DNA of 34,211 nt, from the NCBI GenBank assembly GCA_019636915.1, contig JAHBWQ010000020.1, forward strand, positions 1-34,211. The letters run 5' to 3'. Positions 24,266-32,923 of this stretch are shown in pieces; position 1 is the stretch's first letter; each line of letters opens with the position of its first letter. Source of the DNA: Nitrospira sp. (lineage in GTDB: Bacteria; Nitrospirota; Nitrospiria; Nitrospirales; Nitrospiraceae). A program made the position numbers and the translations under genes. A model generated the notes under the pieces. It was not told where the DNA came from. It was given only the letters and a program-made list of their open reading frames with translations, and searched no databases.

Positions 24266-27200
24266 ATGAATAGAAACCAGAGAAACTCAACGTCCAGCAA
24301 TGCAGATCATGTGGTTCACAAGATGGACTGGGACGAGTTTGAAACACAACTCTCTCGATCAGCACGCGGAGGAAAAACGCGCTCAGCATCCGATCAGTCC
24401 TTGCGCGACCACTTTGGGCCGGAGAAACTTGACCGTCTCCAACGTCTGGCGGAACGGGTGCGATCGGTACGTAGCAAGCGGGAGCCGCTTCGGGGCAACA
24501 TTATCTTTATCCCTGGCACCATGGGCTCCGAATTGAGCGTGACGGAAGACGGCGACGATGATGTCGTGTGGATTAGTTTTCTCAGACTTATCGGAGGGGG
24601 CATCAACAGACTGCGGCTTGCGAAGGATGGGGTTCAGGAAGCCGATCCGAACCTACGGGTACAGCCCAGCGGACTCGACAAGGACAGCTACGCCGAGACG
24701 ATTTTGTGGTTGAAGGCGTATTGGAACGTAGAGCCGCTTGCCTACGACTGGCGAAAAGACGTGGATTTGGCTGCCGAACGGTTGAAAGAGCTTGTTGAAT
24801 CCAAATTCAAGGACCAACCGGTCCACATCGTCGCCCATTCCATGGGGGGGCTGGTCTCCCGGAATTTTATTCGGCTCTATCCCAAAGTGTGGAAGGCCAT
24901 GGTGGAACCGAAGAAAGGGCAGGGCGGGCGACTCATCATGCTCGGCACACCGAACTATGGGTCCCATGCCATTGTGCAGGCCATGGTCGCCAAGGAAAAA
25001 CTCGTGAAGTGGTTGGCCGCTGCAGACTTGCGTCACGACCTGGATGAGGTGCTTGAAGTGCTGAATGGATTCGTCGGGAGTTATCAACTGCTCCCGGCTC
25101 CCGCCAAACTTCCGGCATCGGAACAAGCGATCTATACCCCGAGCAATTGGGGCTCGTATCCCATCGTGGCGGCACATCTCGTCCGTGCGCGAAAGTTCCA
25201 TGAGGATCTTGAGGCGTCGGCCACGATCGATCCGGAGCGGATGACCTACATCGCCGGCTGCAACCGGGAAACGGTGTGTACCGTCAAGGTCGAGACTCCC
25301 GGTCTGTTCGAGTTTGGCGCTACCTGGAACGGTGATGGACGGGTCACGCATGCGCTCGGGCTCTTGCCCGGCGTGCCGACCTATTATGTCGACGAAATCC
25401 ATGGGGACCTGCAGAAGCATGAGCAGGTGCTCGAAGCGGTGGATGAAATTCTGCGTACCGGGAAGACCAGCGTATTGGCGCTACAGCCGGTCGCTGCCCG
25501 TGCCGTCCGATCGGTCACCTCTGCGCGAGTCCGTGCGGTTCAAGATCGTCAGGATGCCGGGCGGATTCGCAGAATTGCAGAAGAAACGGAGGCGAACAAC
25601 AGCTCGGTTGCCGAGCGTCGTCGGGCCGAAACATTGCTCAGGCAAGCAGTCATGGCGCAGGCTCCTTCAACATCCCGGGCCGTCACCGATTCAACCGAGG
25701 TGAGTGCACGTGAGGAGCAAGTCGAGAAAAAGCCGGTACAGCAGTCGCTCTCCCTCAACATAGAGGTGGTCCATGGGGACATTCGCGATATCAAGGCTCC
25801 GGCCGTCGTGGTGGGACACTACCGGGGAGTCCCACCGGTGCGAGCAGTCGGAGCATTGGACCAGGCGCTCGACCACTGGATTTCCAAAGCGGTCACACAC
25901 GGCATGATCGGCGGTGGGCTGGGTGAAGTGTTTCTGATTCCGAATCCGCAGAAGGCCCTTGCGGCCAATGCCGTGATTCTTGCCGGGATGGGGGAGTATG
26001 GGCGCTTCAACCGAGAAGACCTTAATCTGTTGTTTGCCAATGTGACGTATGCGGTCACCGCCCTCGGCTGGCGAGAATTTGCGACCGTTGTCGTCGGCTC
26101 CGGAGAAGGGAATTTGTCGTTGGATCAAGCAATGGAAGGCATGCTGGAGGGGGTGGGCTCAGCTCTCGGACGATTGGGAGCGCAAGGGCGGCTCAAGGTC
26201 CTCCGTGTAGTGGAATACGAGAAAGACCGTGTGAAGGCCATCGAGAAGGTCTTGAGAAAGATCGAGGAGAATCACGAGAGTGGGTTGAAACTGACCGTGA
26301 CGAAAAAGACATTGCCGAAACGAAACCGTCGCGCGGCCCCGTCGCCGCCGAACAACCTCGATACGATGCAAGGCAGCCGTATTACCATCGAGCGGGACCG
26401 TGATGCGTTTCGCTTCTCGGCCATCACGAAGCAAGCCGTGATCCCCGTTCGAGAGGTAGCCGTTCAATCCTCGTACGCGGAAGGGGCCGCCGAATTGCTG
26501 AAAGAGTCACGAACGCTGAAGGAACAGCGCAAATACGGGAAACTGTTGCATAGCTATCTGATGCCGGAAGACTTTGAAAGCATGATCGACATGACGCCGC
26601 TTACATTGATGGTCGATCGTTCGACGGCGGCCTTTCCGTGGGAAATGGCGGCGTTCGAGCGGCAGGGACAGGTGCTCTTCTATGGACCGGCGCGTCAACT
26701 GACACGTCAGTTCAGAACGACCCTGTCCGGTGCTCCCGGACTGATCGCCCCACCCATTCCAAACCGTTTGCGGGTGTTGGTCATCGCTGATCCGGCTCCT
26801 GAGGCGGAGTTGCAATTGCCGGGTGCACGGGAAGAGGGGCGAACCGTGGTGAAGATTCTTCAAGCCATGAAGCAGGAACAGGGTATCGATCTCACGATTG
26901 AGCAACGGATCGGGGCCAATGAATGTGATCCGGTCGAACTGCTCGCGTTGATCCTGAGCGAAGAATTCGACCTGATTCATTACTCGGGACATGGAGATTT
27001 CGACGAGAAGAATCCCACTAAGAGCGGCTGGATTTTCGGGAAGGACAGCATCCTGTCGGCGCGGGAGATTTTTCGGGCACGGCGTGTGCCTCGTCTCATT
27101 TTCGCCAATGCCTGCTTCTCCGGAGTGATTCGACAAGGGCGACCATTTACCCTGCAAGAATCGAATCGTAACCTCGCCGGCCTGGCTCAGGCCTTCTTTG

Positions 27201-27445
27201 AGCGGGGGGTCGAGAATTACATCGGCACCGGATGGCCCGTGGACGACGCGGCAGCCTTGGAGTTCGCGAAGGTCTTCTACACCGAAGCGTTGTCCGGTCA
27301 GGAGCTGGGGGCCTCGTTAGCGAGAGCCAGAGAAGCGATCCTTGCAAGCGGGTCGACCTGGGGAGCCTATCAGCATTACGGCCAGGCTACGGCGAAATTG
27401 GTCGCTCTGTCAGGAAGGAACGCAGCAGCCGACCTGGAGTCGTGA
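24266..27445 (+). CDS. lipase-fold / M17-N-like / CHAT protease fusion protein
   Basis: This 1059-residue protein joins three units. Residues about 75-400 form an alpha/beta hydrolase of the LCAT/PGAP1-like type, with NIIFIPGTMGSEL and nucleophile Ser192 in AHSMGGLVSRNF. Residues about 493-640 (NIEVVHGDIRDIKAPAVVVG, then GEVFLIPN and VILAGMGEYG) resemble the macro-like N-terminal domain of M17 leucyl aminopeptidases. Residues about 770-1045 form a CHAT caspase-fold protease with His909 in HYSGHGDF and Cys950 in ANACFSG. Basic linkers separate the units, for example KKTLPKRNRRAAPSP between the second and third. GGAGG lies 10 bases before the ATG. It is probably a cytosolic effector combining lipid hydrolysis with proteolysis. 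The arrangement is not one I recognise. Confidence 0.88.
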   Translation: MNRNQRNSTSSNADHVVHKMDWDEFETQLSRSARGGKTRSASDQSLRDHFGPEKLDRLQRLAERVRSVRSKREPLRGNIIFIPGTMGSELSVTEDGDDDVVWISFLRLIGGGINRLRLAKDGVQEADPNLRVQPSGLDKDSYAETILWLKAYWNVEPLAYDWRKDVDLAAERLKELVESKFKDQPVHIVAHSMGGLVSRNFIRLYPKVWKAMVEPKKGQGGRLIMLGTPNYGSHAIVQAMVAKEKLVKWLAAADLRHDLDEVLEVLNGFVGSYQLLPAPAKLPASEQAIYTPSNWGSYPIVAAHLVRARKFHEDLEASATIDPERMTYIAGCNRETVCTVKVETPGLFEFGATWNGDGRVTHALGLLPGVPTYYVDEIHGDLQKHEQVLEAVDEILRTGKTSVLALQPVAARAVRSVTSARVRAVQDRQDAGRIRRIAEETEANNSSVAERRRAETLLRQAVMAQAPSTSRAVTDSTEVSAREEQVEKKPVQQSLSLNIEVVHGDIRDIKAPAVVVGHYRGVPPVRAVGALDQALDHWISKAVTHGMIGGGLGEVFLIPNPQKALAANAVILAGMGEYGRFNREDLNLLFANVTYAVTALGWREFATVVVGSGEGNLSLDQAMEGMLEGVGSALGRLGAQGRLKVLRVVEYEKDRVKAIEKVLRKIEENHESGLKLTVTKKTLPKRNRRAAPSPPNNLDTMQGSRITIERDRDAFRFSAITKQAVIPVREVAVQSSYAEGAAELLKESRTLKEQRKYGKLLHSYLMPEDFESMIDMTPLTLMVDRSTAAFPWEMAAFERQGQVLFYGPARQLTRQFRTTLSGAPGLIAPPIPNRLRVLVIADPAPEAELQLPGAREEGRTVVKILQAMKQEQGIDLTIEQRIGANECDPVELLALILSEEFDLIHYSGHGDFDEKNPTKSGWIFGKDSILSAREIFRARRVPRLIFANACFSGVIRQGRPFTLQESNRNLAGLAQAFFERGVENYIGTGWPVDDAAALEFAKVFYTEALSGQELGASLARAREAILASGSTWGAYQHYGQATAKLVALSGRNAAADLES

Positions 27446-27555
27446 GGAACGCGAGAGCGACATCATCGTTGTGAGGCCTCAATTAGCGAAACGTGAAGGG
27501 GCCGGCGAATAGATGAAACTGCTAACTGTGTATTGAACGGGAAAAGCTGATAACC

Positions 27556-29115
27556 GTGGAACGACCGCGCTTGTTTCTCTCTGCCGTCAGTGAAGAACTG
27601 CGGACTGCCCGGCAGACTATGGCCAGGACGGTCCGCACGCTCGGCTTCGATCCTGTCTCGCAAGACGACTTTCCCACCGGGTATGGCGAGCTGCGTCAGT
27701 GGCTGCGCGAGCAACTTGATTCCGCCGAGGGGCTCATTCAGCTTGTGGGCGTCGGCTACGGCGCGGAGCCACCTCAGGTCGATCCAGACTATGGCCGCAT
27801 TTCCTACACGCAGTTCGAATTTTTCTACGCCTACAAACAGAAGAAAAAGACCTGGCTCATCGTCATTGACAAGGATTTCCCACGGGATAAGGCATCCGAC
27901 CAACTTGACCTGCCACGCGACGACAATCAGCCAGACCGAACCGGCTATCAAGCCGAACGGCGGACACTCCAACAGGAATATCTCGCACAGCTCAAACGAG
28001 AGAATCACCTTCGACATTCCGCAAACAATCTCACCGAATTAGATAACATCGTCCTCCGCTTGCATGATGGACTGGGTGAATTGCGGCGGGAATGGGATGA
28101 CTGGCTTCAGAAGGACGCCGGCTTCAAATCTCGCACACTGGCCAAACAAGACTATGCCGAAGCCAAACTGGACAAAGTGGCGGCAATGCTCGAAGCCATT
28201 TATGCAGCATCCGCAACCCAAACTGCATCGGAGCGTACAGACGATGCTGTGTTGCGAGCCCAACGCGAAGAGATCGAGGCGCTCCGTGCTCAGGTGCAGG
28301 CAGGAGCAGCACAGCATCAGGCTGATCTCACGAATGCGGAAAAGCAATATGTGGCTGAGTTAGCGGCTCGCGATCGAGTCTACGCGCAAGAGATCGTCGT
28401 CTTTCGGAAGGCGGTGGAGGATATTGCGGACACACCGGAGGGGGTTGCGGCCTTGACGCGCTTCAACGCCGGCGATGAACCGGGCGCCATCACGGTGTTG
28501 GATCAGCTGCGGGCGGCGCACAATGCGGCTCGGCAGAAACGGGCCGACCTGGAGAGCGCGGCGGAAGGCCGGCGGATCGCCACGCTGGCGCTGGAAGCCC
28601 GCACGAGAGGGAAACTCACGACCGCGCAAGTCATCACGCGATACGAAGAGGTCACGCGGCTCGATCCGGGCGTCCATTGGGATTGGGTCGAGTTGGGGCG
28701 CTTGTACGAAGACAGTGGCAACTTACCGGGTGCATTGCGGGCGGCCCAAGCTGCAGGCGTGACAGCGGAAGACGAGCGGGACCAATCGGTCGCGAATAAC
28801 GCCATCGGGGATGTGTTGGTGGCGCAGGGCGATTTACCGGCGGCGCTGACGGCCTTTCGTGCGGGCCTTACGATCCGTGAGACGTTAGCGATGCGCGATC
28901 CGGCGAACACCGGGTGGCAGCGGGACCTGTATGTCTCATACTGGAGATTGGCAGATCTTGCCGAAAAACAGAAGGCTACTAAGGAAGCACTCACTTATTG
29001 GAAACAAGCCTATGACGTGCTGTCTAAGATCGACAAGCGAGGCTTGCATCTGTCACCAGAAGACCGACAGTATTTAGCAACCCTGCAGGAGAAAGTTCGT
29101 GCTGGTGCCCAATGA
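27556..29115 (+). CDS. DUF4062 / coiled-coil / TPR protein
   Basis: This 519-residue protein starts with a DUF4062 domain (residues 1 to about 95). It begins RLFLSAVSEELRTARQ and contains GYGELRQWLREQLDSAEGLIQLVG and YGAEP. This is a TIR-related flavodoxin-like fold common at the N-terminus of bacterial signalling and NTPase proteins. Residues about 225-345 are charged and alanine-rich (VLRAQREEIEALRAQVQ) and probably form a coiled coil. Residues about 355-500 hold TPR-like repeats, including WDWVELGRLYEDSGNLPGAL and NNAIGDVLVAQGDLPAALTAF. The start is a GTG at 27556 with a weak GGGAAAAG upstream. It likely acts as a scaffold or sensor for the CHAT and patatin proteins encoded just before it. 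That partnership is inferred. Confidence 0.88.
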   Translation: MERPRLFLSAVSEELRTARQTMARTVRTLGFDPVSQDDFPTGYGELRQWLREQLDSAEGLIQLVGVGYGAEPPQVDPDYGRISYTQFEFFYAYKQKKKTWLIVIDKDFPRDKASDQLDLPRDDNQPDRTGYQAERRTLQQEYLAQLKRENHLRHSANNLTELDNIVLRLHDGLGELRREWDDWLQKDAGFKSRTLAKQDYAEAKLDKVAAMLEAIYAASATQTASERTDDAVLRAQREEIEALRAQVQAGAAQHQADLTNAEKQYVAELAARDRVYAQEIVVFRKAVEDIADTPEGVAALTRFNAGDEPGAITVLDQLRAAHNAARQKRADLESAAEGRRIATLALEARTRGKLTTAQVITRYEEVTRLDPGVHWDWVELGRLYEDSGNLPGALRAAQAAGVTAEDERDQSVANNAIGDVLVAQGDLPAALTAFRAGLTIRETLAMRDPANTGWQRDLYVSYWRLADLAEKQKATKEALTYWKQAYDVLSKIDKRGLHLSPEDRQYLATLQEKVRAGAQ

Positions 29116-29141
29116 TGTCTGCTCATTTGGTGGTCTCAGCC

Positions 29142-29169
29142 AGTGCGGAACGGTTTCCCGCCCCGCACT
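29142..29169. terminator. possible hairpin between convergent genes
   Basis: AGTGCGG (29142-29148) pairs with CCGCACT (29163-29169) in the 65-base gap between the DUF4062 gene and the convergent FKBP gene. No clear T-run follows on either strand, so this is a weak terminator candidate. Confidence 0.35.
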
Positions 29170-29180
29170 AGAAAAGACGA

Positions 29181-29723
29181 TCATTTAGACATGGCTTGTG
29201 CGACGTCCAGAACTTTGACATCGAAGTGCAGCGTCTTCCCGGCCAATGGATGGTTGAAATCGAGCACGACGGTGTCGTTCTTCACTTCGGAGATTCGCGG
29301 ATAGACGGTCTTCCCATCGTTGGTTTTCCCTTCCAACTGCGTCCCCACCTTTTGCGCATCCGCCGGCACCATTTTCCTATCCACTTCCTGAAACGCTTTG
29401 GGGTCGACGGTCCCGTAGGCTTCTGTCGGGGCGACGGTTACTTTCTTTTTCTCCCCGACAGCCATACCCTCCAGCGCTTTCTCCAGACCGGGGATGACTT
29501 CATGGTTGCCTTGCGTCAACTTCAATGGCTCTCCCCCGACATTGGTATCGACAACTGATTGATCGTCGAGCTTCAGGGTGTATTCGAGGGTGACTTGTTT
29601 CCCGTTCGACACGGTCGTCGGCGACCCACCTTTCTTCACATCACCGGCTGAGGCACAGGCCGCGGCAAGAAAGAGGATCACGCACGAACCACAGAGTGAC
29701 GGAAATATCAATGAACGTCTCAT
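29181..29723 (-). CDS. exported SlyD-like FKBP peptidyl-prolyl isomerase
   Basis: This 180-residue protein catalyses proline cis-trans isomerisation, aiding folding of envelope proteins. A lipoprotein signal with FLAAAC (Cys23) anchors it outside the cytoplasm. The SlyD-type FKBP domain shows VTLEYTLKLDDQSVVDTN, EVIPGLEKALEGMAVGEKK, APTEAYG and the insert-in-flap region ending DFNHPLAGKTLHFDVKV. The histidine-rich metal-binding tail of E. coli SlyD is absent. AGGAGGTGCCCT before the ATG at 29723 decides the start; a longer open frame upstream is less likely. Confidence 0.93.
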   Translation of the reverse strand: MRRSLIFPSLCGSCVILFLAAACASAGDVKKGGSPTTVSNGKQVTLEYTLKLDDQSVVDTNVGGEPLKLTQGNHEVIPGLEKALEGMAVGEKKKVTVAPTEAYGTVDPKAFQEVDRKMVPADAQKVGTQLEGKTNDGKTVYPRISEVKNDTVVLDFNHPLAGKTLHFDVKVLDVAQAMSK

Positions 29724-30053
29724 AGGGCACCTCCTGTGAGAAGTGGGTTGTGAGTAGACTGGAAAGGGTCGCAAGTGAGATGGGTGCAGACGGGCGATCG
29801 GTTCCAGACTCTGTTGTGTGGATACTTTTTACGCTACCACATCACCGCACGTGATGCTACCCACAAAATCTCGACTGTTCTATTGTGCGACAGACTGAAG
29901 AAACAGCTCGTGTCAAGGGTTGGTGATCGGATCACGGCAGGAGAGGCAACGGACAGGATTTTGAAATCTCCGAAGAAAGTTGTATCGGTGACTGATCTGG
30001 GTACAATGCGAATGAAGCCATGTTGAGAGGACTACACGTAGAGGAGGAGGATT
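29724..30053. other. intergenic interval
   Basis: This divergent gap between the FKBP and DUF2934 genes has no convincing gene. A plus-strand open frame at 29775-30026 lacks a ribosome binding site and recognisable motifs. It should hold promoters for both neighbours; I could not define them. Confidence 0.45.
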
Positions 30054-30353
30054 ATGGCGCGTCGGACGAGCGGTGAACAGCGAGAAGCGAACAGCAATGG
30101 GCCTCGTGCATCGGACGTCAAGGTAGGCGGAATGGTCGGCGCTCGCCGAGCCGGTCAACGGGAGTCGCCTTCCGTCGGACCTACCAACGGAAGGTCAGAG
30201 GCTCACACGGAAGGCCAGGCCCATCTCCATCGGCAAATCGCAGAACTCGCCTATGTCCTGTATGAGCGAAGTGGTTTCCGGAATGGGAATGACTTAGACC
30301 ATTGGCTGGAGGCCGAACGGCAAATCAAAGAATCTCGCGGCCAGGCCGCATAA
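30054..30353 (+). CDS. DUF2934 domain small protein
   Basis: This 99-residue protein has a disordered, charged N-terminal half. Its C-terminal DUF2934 domain (about residues 59-93) contains QIAELAYVLYERSGFRNGND, then DHWLEAERQI. The domain is a short helical hairpin found in many soil and nitrifying bacteria, of unknown function. GAGGAGGAGG lies 6 bases before the ATG, a strong start signal. It stands alone. Confidence 0.88.
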   Translation: MARRTSGEQREANSNGPRASDVKVGGMVGARRAGQRESPSVGPTNGRSEAHTEGQAHLHRQIAELAYVLYERSGFRNGNDLDHWLEAERQIKESRGQAA

Positions 30354-30454
30354 CGCGGTATCGGAAATCCACCCCAATCGTATCTGCTCTATCAGGTTGC
30401 GGGACACCCCTCCGTTCATCCGGTTCGATGAACTCACCGCAGTCTTCGAGAGAC

Positions 30455-30570
30455 CTGTCCTGAGTGGATCGAAGGGCTCAGGACGAACGGAGTGGCCGTT
30501 CAATCTTCCGATGTTTTCCGTTCGTGCTGAGCTGGTCGAAGCATGAGTCCTTCGGTTGACTCAGGACAGG
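30455..30570. repeat. REP-type palindromic repeat block
   Basis: The block holds several inverted copies of a GTCCTGAG/CTCAGGAC core with TCGAAG neighbours. GTCCTGAG (30457-30464) pairs with CTCAGGAC (30477-30484). CCTGTCCTGAGT (30455-30466) is inverted at 30559-30570. CTCAGGACGAACGG (30477-30490) is inverted at 30519-30532 with one mismatch. This is the style of extragenic palindromes that are dispersed in many bacterial genomes. It lies between two converging genes. Confidence 0.7.
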
Positions 30571-30631
30571 CCCTTCGATTGATTCAAGGCAGAGTTGCGT
30601 CATGCAGCAATCAGCCGTCAGTCATTGGCTC

Positions 30632-31231
30632 CTATTGTTTCCTCGTATAGGTGATCTCCATCATCTTTGTTTCTTTCCGGCCGTGGTGCGCGCTGTACAT
30701 CTCAACCAGTTGATGATCGGCGTCGATGATCTTCCAGATGGCCCGATGAGCCATCGTGCCTCCGCCAGGCTCTGCATGTGACCCTCTCAGGGTAATGGTT
30801 TTTCCGTCGGCGCTCCCGATCCCTTCCATGATGAAGACGCCGGTGCCTCTCGTATCCACCCAGACCGTGACGTATTTCTTCCGAATGTTGTCATAGGCAT
30901 CGATGCTCATGCCGGTGAATGGTTGGCCCATCATCTGGCCATGGAACTCTTGGTGGAGAAATCGTCCCTCCATCAGCATCCGTGACTCGGCTGTGCCGGT
31001 GGATTCCATGGGAGGCTTGCCCGGCTCCATCCATTCCTTCGTGGTGGTGGTCCAGCTGCCGACCAATGTCGCAAAGAGTGTATGCGGCTCACCGGGTGTA
31101 GCGGCCTGCTTCCACAGTTCCATCATGGCCAATGGATCCATCGGTTTCTGTTCTTTCTGGTCCTTGGCCAGGGCCGGTGAGACGGCGAGCATGAGGCAGA
31201 GTGATGTCAGGACGAGGGATGAGATTCGCAT
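30632..31231 (-). CDS. exported DUF1579 family protein (copy 1)
   Basis: This 199-residue protein has a signal peptide (MRISSLVLTSLCLMLAVSPALA) and a DUF1579 domain, recognised by GSWTTTTKEWMEPGKPPMES, then EFHGQMMGQPFTGMSIDAYDN and a KMMEITYTRK end. The fold is probably a lipocalin-like beta-barrel for a small hydrophobic ligand; the function is unknown. AAGGAG lies 6 bases before the ATG at 31231. Together with the adjoining copy at 31496-32095 it forms a tandem duplication on the same strand. Confidence 0.88.
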   Translation of the reverse strand: MRISSLVLTSLCLMLAVSPALAKDQKEQKPMDPLAMMELWKQAATPGEPHTLFATLVGSWTTTTKEWMEPGKPPMESTGTAESRMLMEGRFLHQEFHGQMMGQPFTGMSIDAYDNIRKKYVTVWVDTRGTGVFIMEGIGSADGKTITLRGSHAEPGGGTMAHRAIWKIIDADHQLVEMYSAHHGRKETKMMEITYTRKQ

Positions 31232-31452
31232 GATCGTCTCCTTCTGGATGAGGGAATTGTGAACCGTCTTGGTGTTTGTCGTTTCACCCAACATGGATCG
31301 GCGCACTGTAGCATGGTGCCTGTGCGATTCGCATGGGTTCAGATCGGCGGTCTTGGAATACTGCTTGATGGGAATGGAAGCTTTTCGTAACAGGGTGAGG
31401 TTATGAGACGATCCGTTGTATACCGTTGAGGAACGTGAAGAGATGGAGAGGA

Positions 31453-31478
31453 AGGCTGAGAGGCGTGCCTCTCAGCCT
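31453..31478 (-). terminator. hairpin terminator after DUF1579 copy 2
   Basis: AGGCTGAGAGGC (31453-31464) and GCCTCTCAGCCT (31467-31478) form a perfect stem with a very short loop. It lies 17 bases after the stop of the minus-strand gene at 31496. The following minus-strand sequence is rich in T and C. Confidence 0.7.
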
Positions 31479-31495
31479 GAGAAGCCGAGTCTTCC

Positions 31496-32095
31496 CTATT
31501 GTTTCCTGGTATAGGTGATCTCCATCATCTTCGTTTCTTTCTGGCCATGGTGGGCACCATACATATCGAACTGTTGGGTATTGTTGTCGATCAACTTCCA
31601 GATTGCACGATGCGACATCTTCCCTCCGCCTGGTTCAGGATGTGAGCCTCGCAACGTGATGGTCTTGCCGTCCGGGCTGGCGGTACCTTCCATCATGAAG
31701 ATTCCGGTTCCCATCGAGTCCATCCACGCGGTCACATATTTCTTGGTCATGTTGTCGTAGGCGTCGATGCCGATGCCGTTGAACGGCTGACCCATCATCT
31801 GACCGTTGAATTCCTGGTAGAGAAATCGTCCGTCCAGCAACATCTTCATCTCAGCAGTGCCGGTGGATTCCATAGCAGGCTTCCCCGGTTCCATCCATTC
31901 CTTCGTGCTCGTGGTCCAGCTTCCGGCCAGAGAGGCAAATTGCTTATGCGGCTCGCCGGGCGTGCCGAGTTGCTTCCAGAGTTCCATCATCGCCTCTTTA
32001 TCCATCGGCTTGTCGTGTTTCTTGTCCTTGGCCAGAGCAGGGGAAACCATCAACGCAACACATAATGTGGTAACGGTAAAGGATAGGAAACGCAT
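31496..32095 (-). CDS. exported DUF1579 family protein (copy 2)
   Basis: This 199-residue protein is a close paralogue of its neighbour, with the same length, signal peptide layout and motifs (GSWTTSTKEWMEPGKPAMES, QEFNGQMMGQPFNGIGIDAYDN, KMMEITYTRKQ). CAAGGAGGACTCT precedes the ATG. A terminator lies between the two copies, so they are probably transcribed separately. The ligand and role are unknown. Confidence 0.88.
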   Translation of the reverse strand: MRFLSFTVTTLCVALMVSPALAKDKKHDKPMDKEAMMELWKQLGTPGEPHKQFASLAGSWTTSTKEWMEPGKPAMESTGTAEMKMLLDGRFLYQEFNGQMMGQPFNGIGIDAYDNMTKKYVTAWMDSMGTGIFMMEGTASPDGKTITLRGSHPEPGGGKMSHRAIWKLIDNNTQQFDMYGAHHGQKETKMMEITYTRKQ

Positions 32096-32264
32096 AGAGT
32101 CCTCCTTGTGGTTAGCTCACGTATGGAACAGGTGACTTGATTTGATTCAGATGTCATGTTCAGCCAAAGTGTTTACTCAAGAGAAGAAACGACAATAGCT
32201 GCTTTCTATATCCTCGACAAGCTGTTGCGCGAAGATCGGGCAGTCAGTGAGACGGAACGTACTG

Positions 32265-32753
32265 TCAGCCTCGCCGCGCTGCCTCGATGGTCGCAACGTC
32301 GATCTTCTGCATGGTCATCATCGCATCGAACGCACGTTTGGCCTCATCGCCGCCTGCCGCCATCGCCTCCATCAGCACGCGCGGCGTGATTTGCCAGGAG
32401 ACGCCCCACTTGTCCTTGCACCAGCCGCACTCGCTCTCCTGGCCGCCATTGCCGACAATGGCGTTCCAGTAGCGGTCGGTCTCCTCCTGGTCGTCGGTCG
32501 CGATCTGGAACGAGAAGGCTTCATTGTGCTTGAAGACGGGACCGCCATTGAGACCGATACAGGGGATACCGGCGACGGTGAAGTCCACCGTGAGGACCTC
32601 GCCCGCCTTGGTGGAGGGGTTATCGCTCGGAGCGCGGTAGATCGTGCCCACGGCGCTATCGGGAAAGGTCGCTGCATAGAAACGCGCGGCCTCTTCGGCC
32701 TCGTTGTCATACCACAGACAGATCGTATTCTTTGCAATCGTATGCTTGGCCAT
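32265..32753 (-). CDS. VOC-superfamily PhnB-like protein
   Basis: This 162-residue cytosolic protein matches the PhnB/3-demethylubiquinone methyltransferase-like branch of the vicinal oxygen chelate superfamily. NTICLWYDNEAEEAARFYAATFPDS begins the first beta-alpha-beta-beta-beta unit, and GWCKDKWGVSWQITPRVL belongs to the second. Members are mostly of unknown catalytic role. I chose the ATG at 32753, with AAAGG about 8 bases upstream, over a longer open frame. Together with the AHSA1 gene upstream it forms a frequent pairing of VOC and SRPBCC proteins. Confidence 0.9.
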   Translation of the reverse strand: MAKHTIAKNTICLWYDNEAEEAARFYAATFPDSAVGTIYRAPSDNPSTKAGEVLTVDFTVAGIPCIGLNGGPVFKHNEAFSFQIATDDQEETDRYWNAIVGNGGQESECGWCKDKWGVSWQITPRVLMEAMAAGGDEAKRAFDAMMTMQKIDVATIEAARRG

Positions 32754-32923
32754 ATCGGCTGCCTTTCTGTTGCGCAATCGCTGAGTGTTCGTCCTGTCCG
32801 CTACTACGTTCTCGTTCGCCCTGAACGTCACAGCGTACGCGATCACGAAGTAGGGAGTGTCACGGCAGATGAGATCAGACCCTGTATTCCCTTCGATACG
32901 GATGATCCATCTTGGCTGTCGAA

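Noticed and set aside
29775..30026. 83-residue plus-strand open frame
   Set aside because: No start signal or domain pattern; it overlaps the likely promoter region of the FKBP gene.
30400..30600. CRISPR array
   Set aside because: The repeats are inverted, unequal in spacing and few, which fits REP elements and not a CRISPR array.
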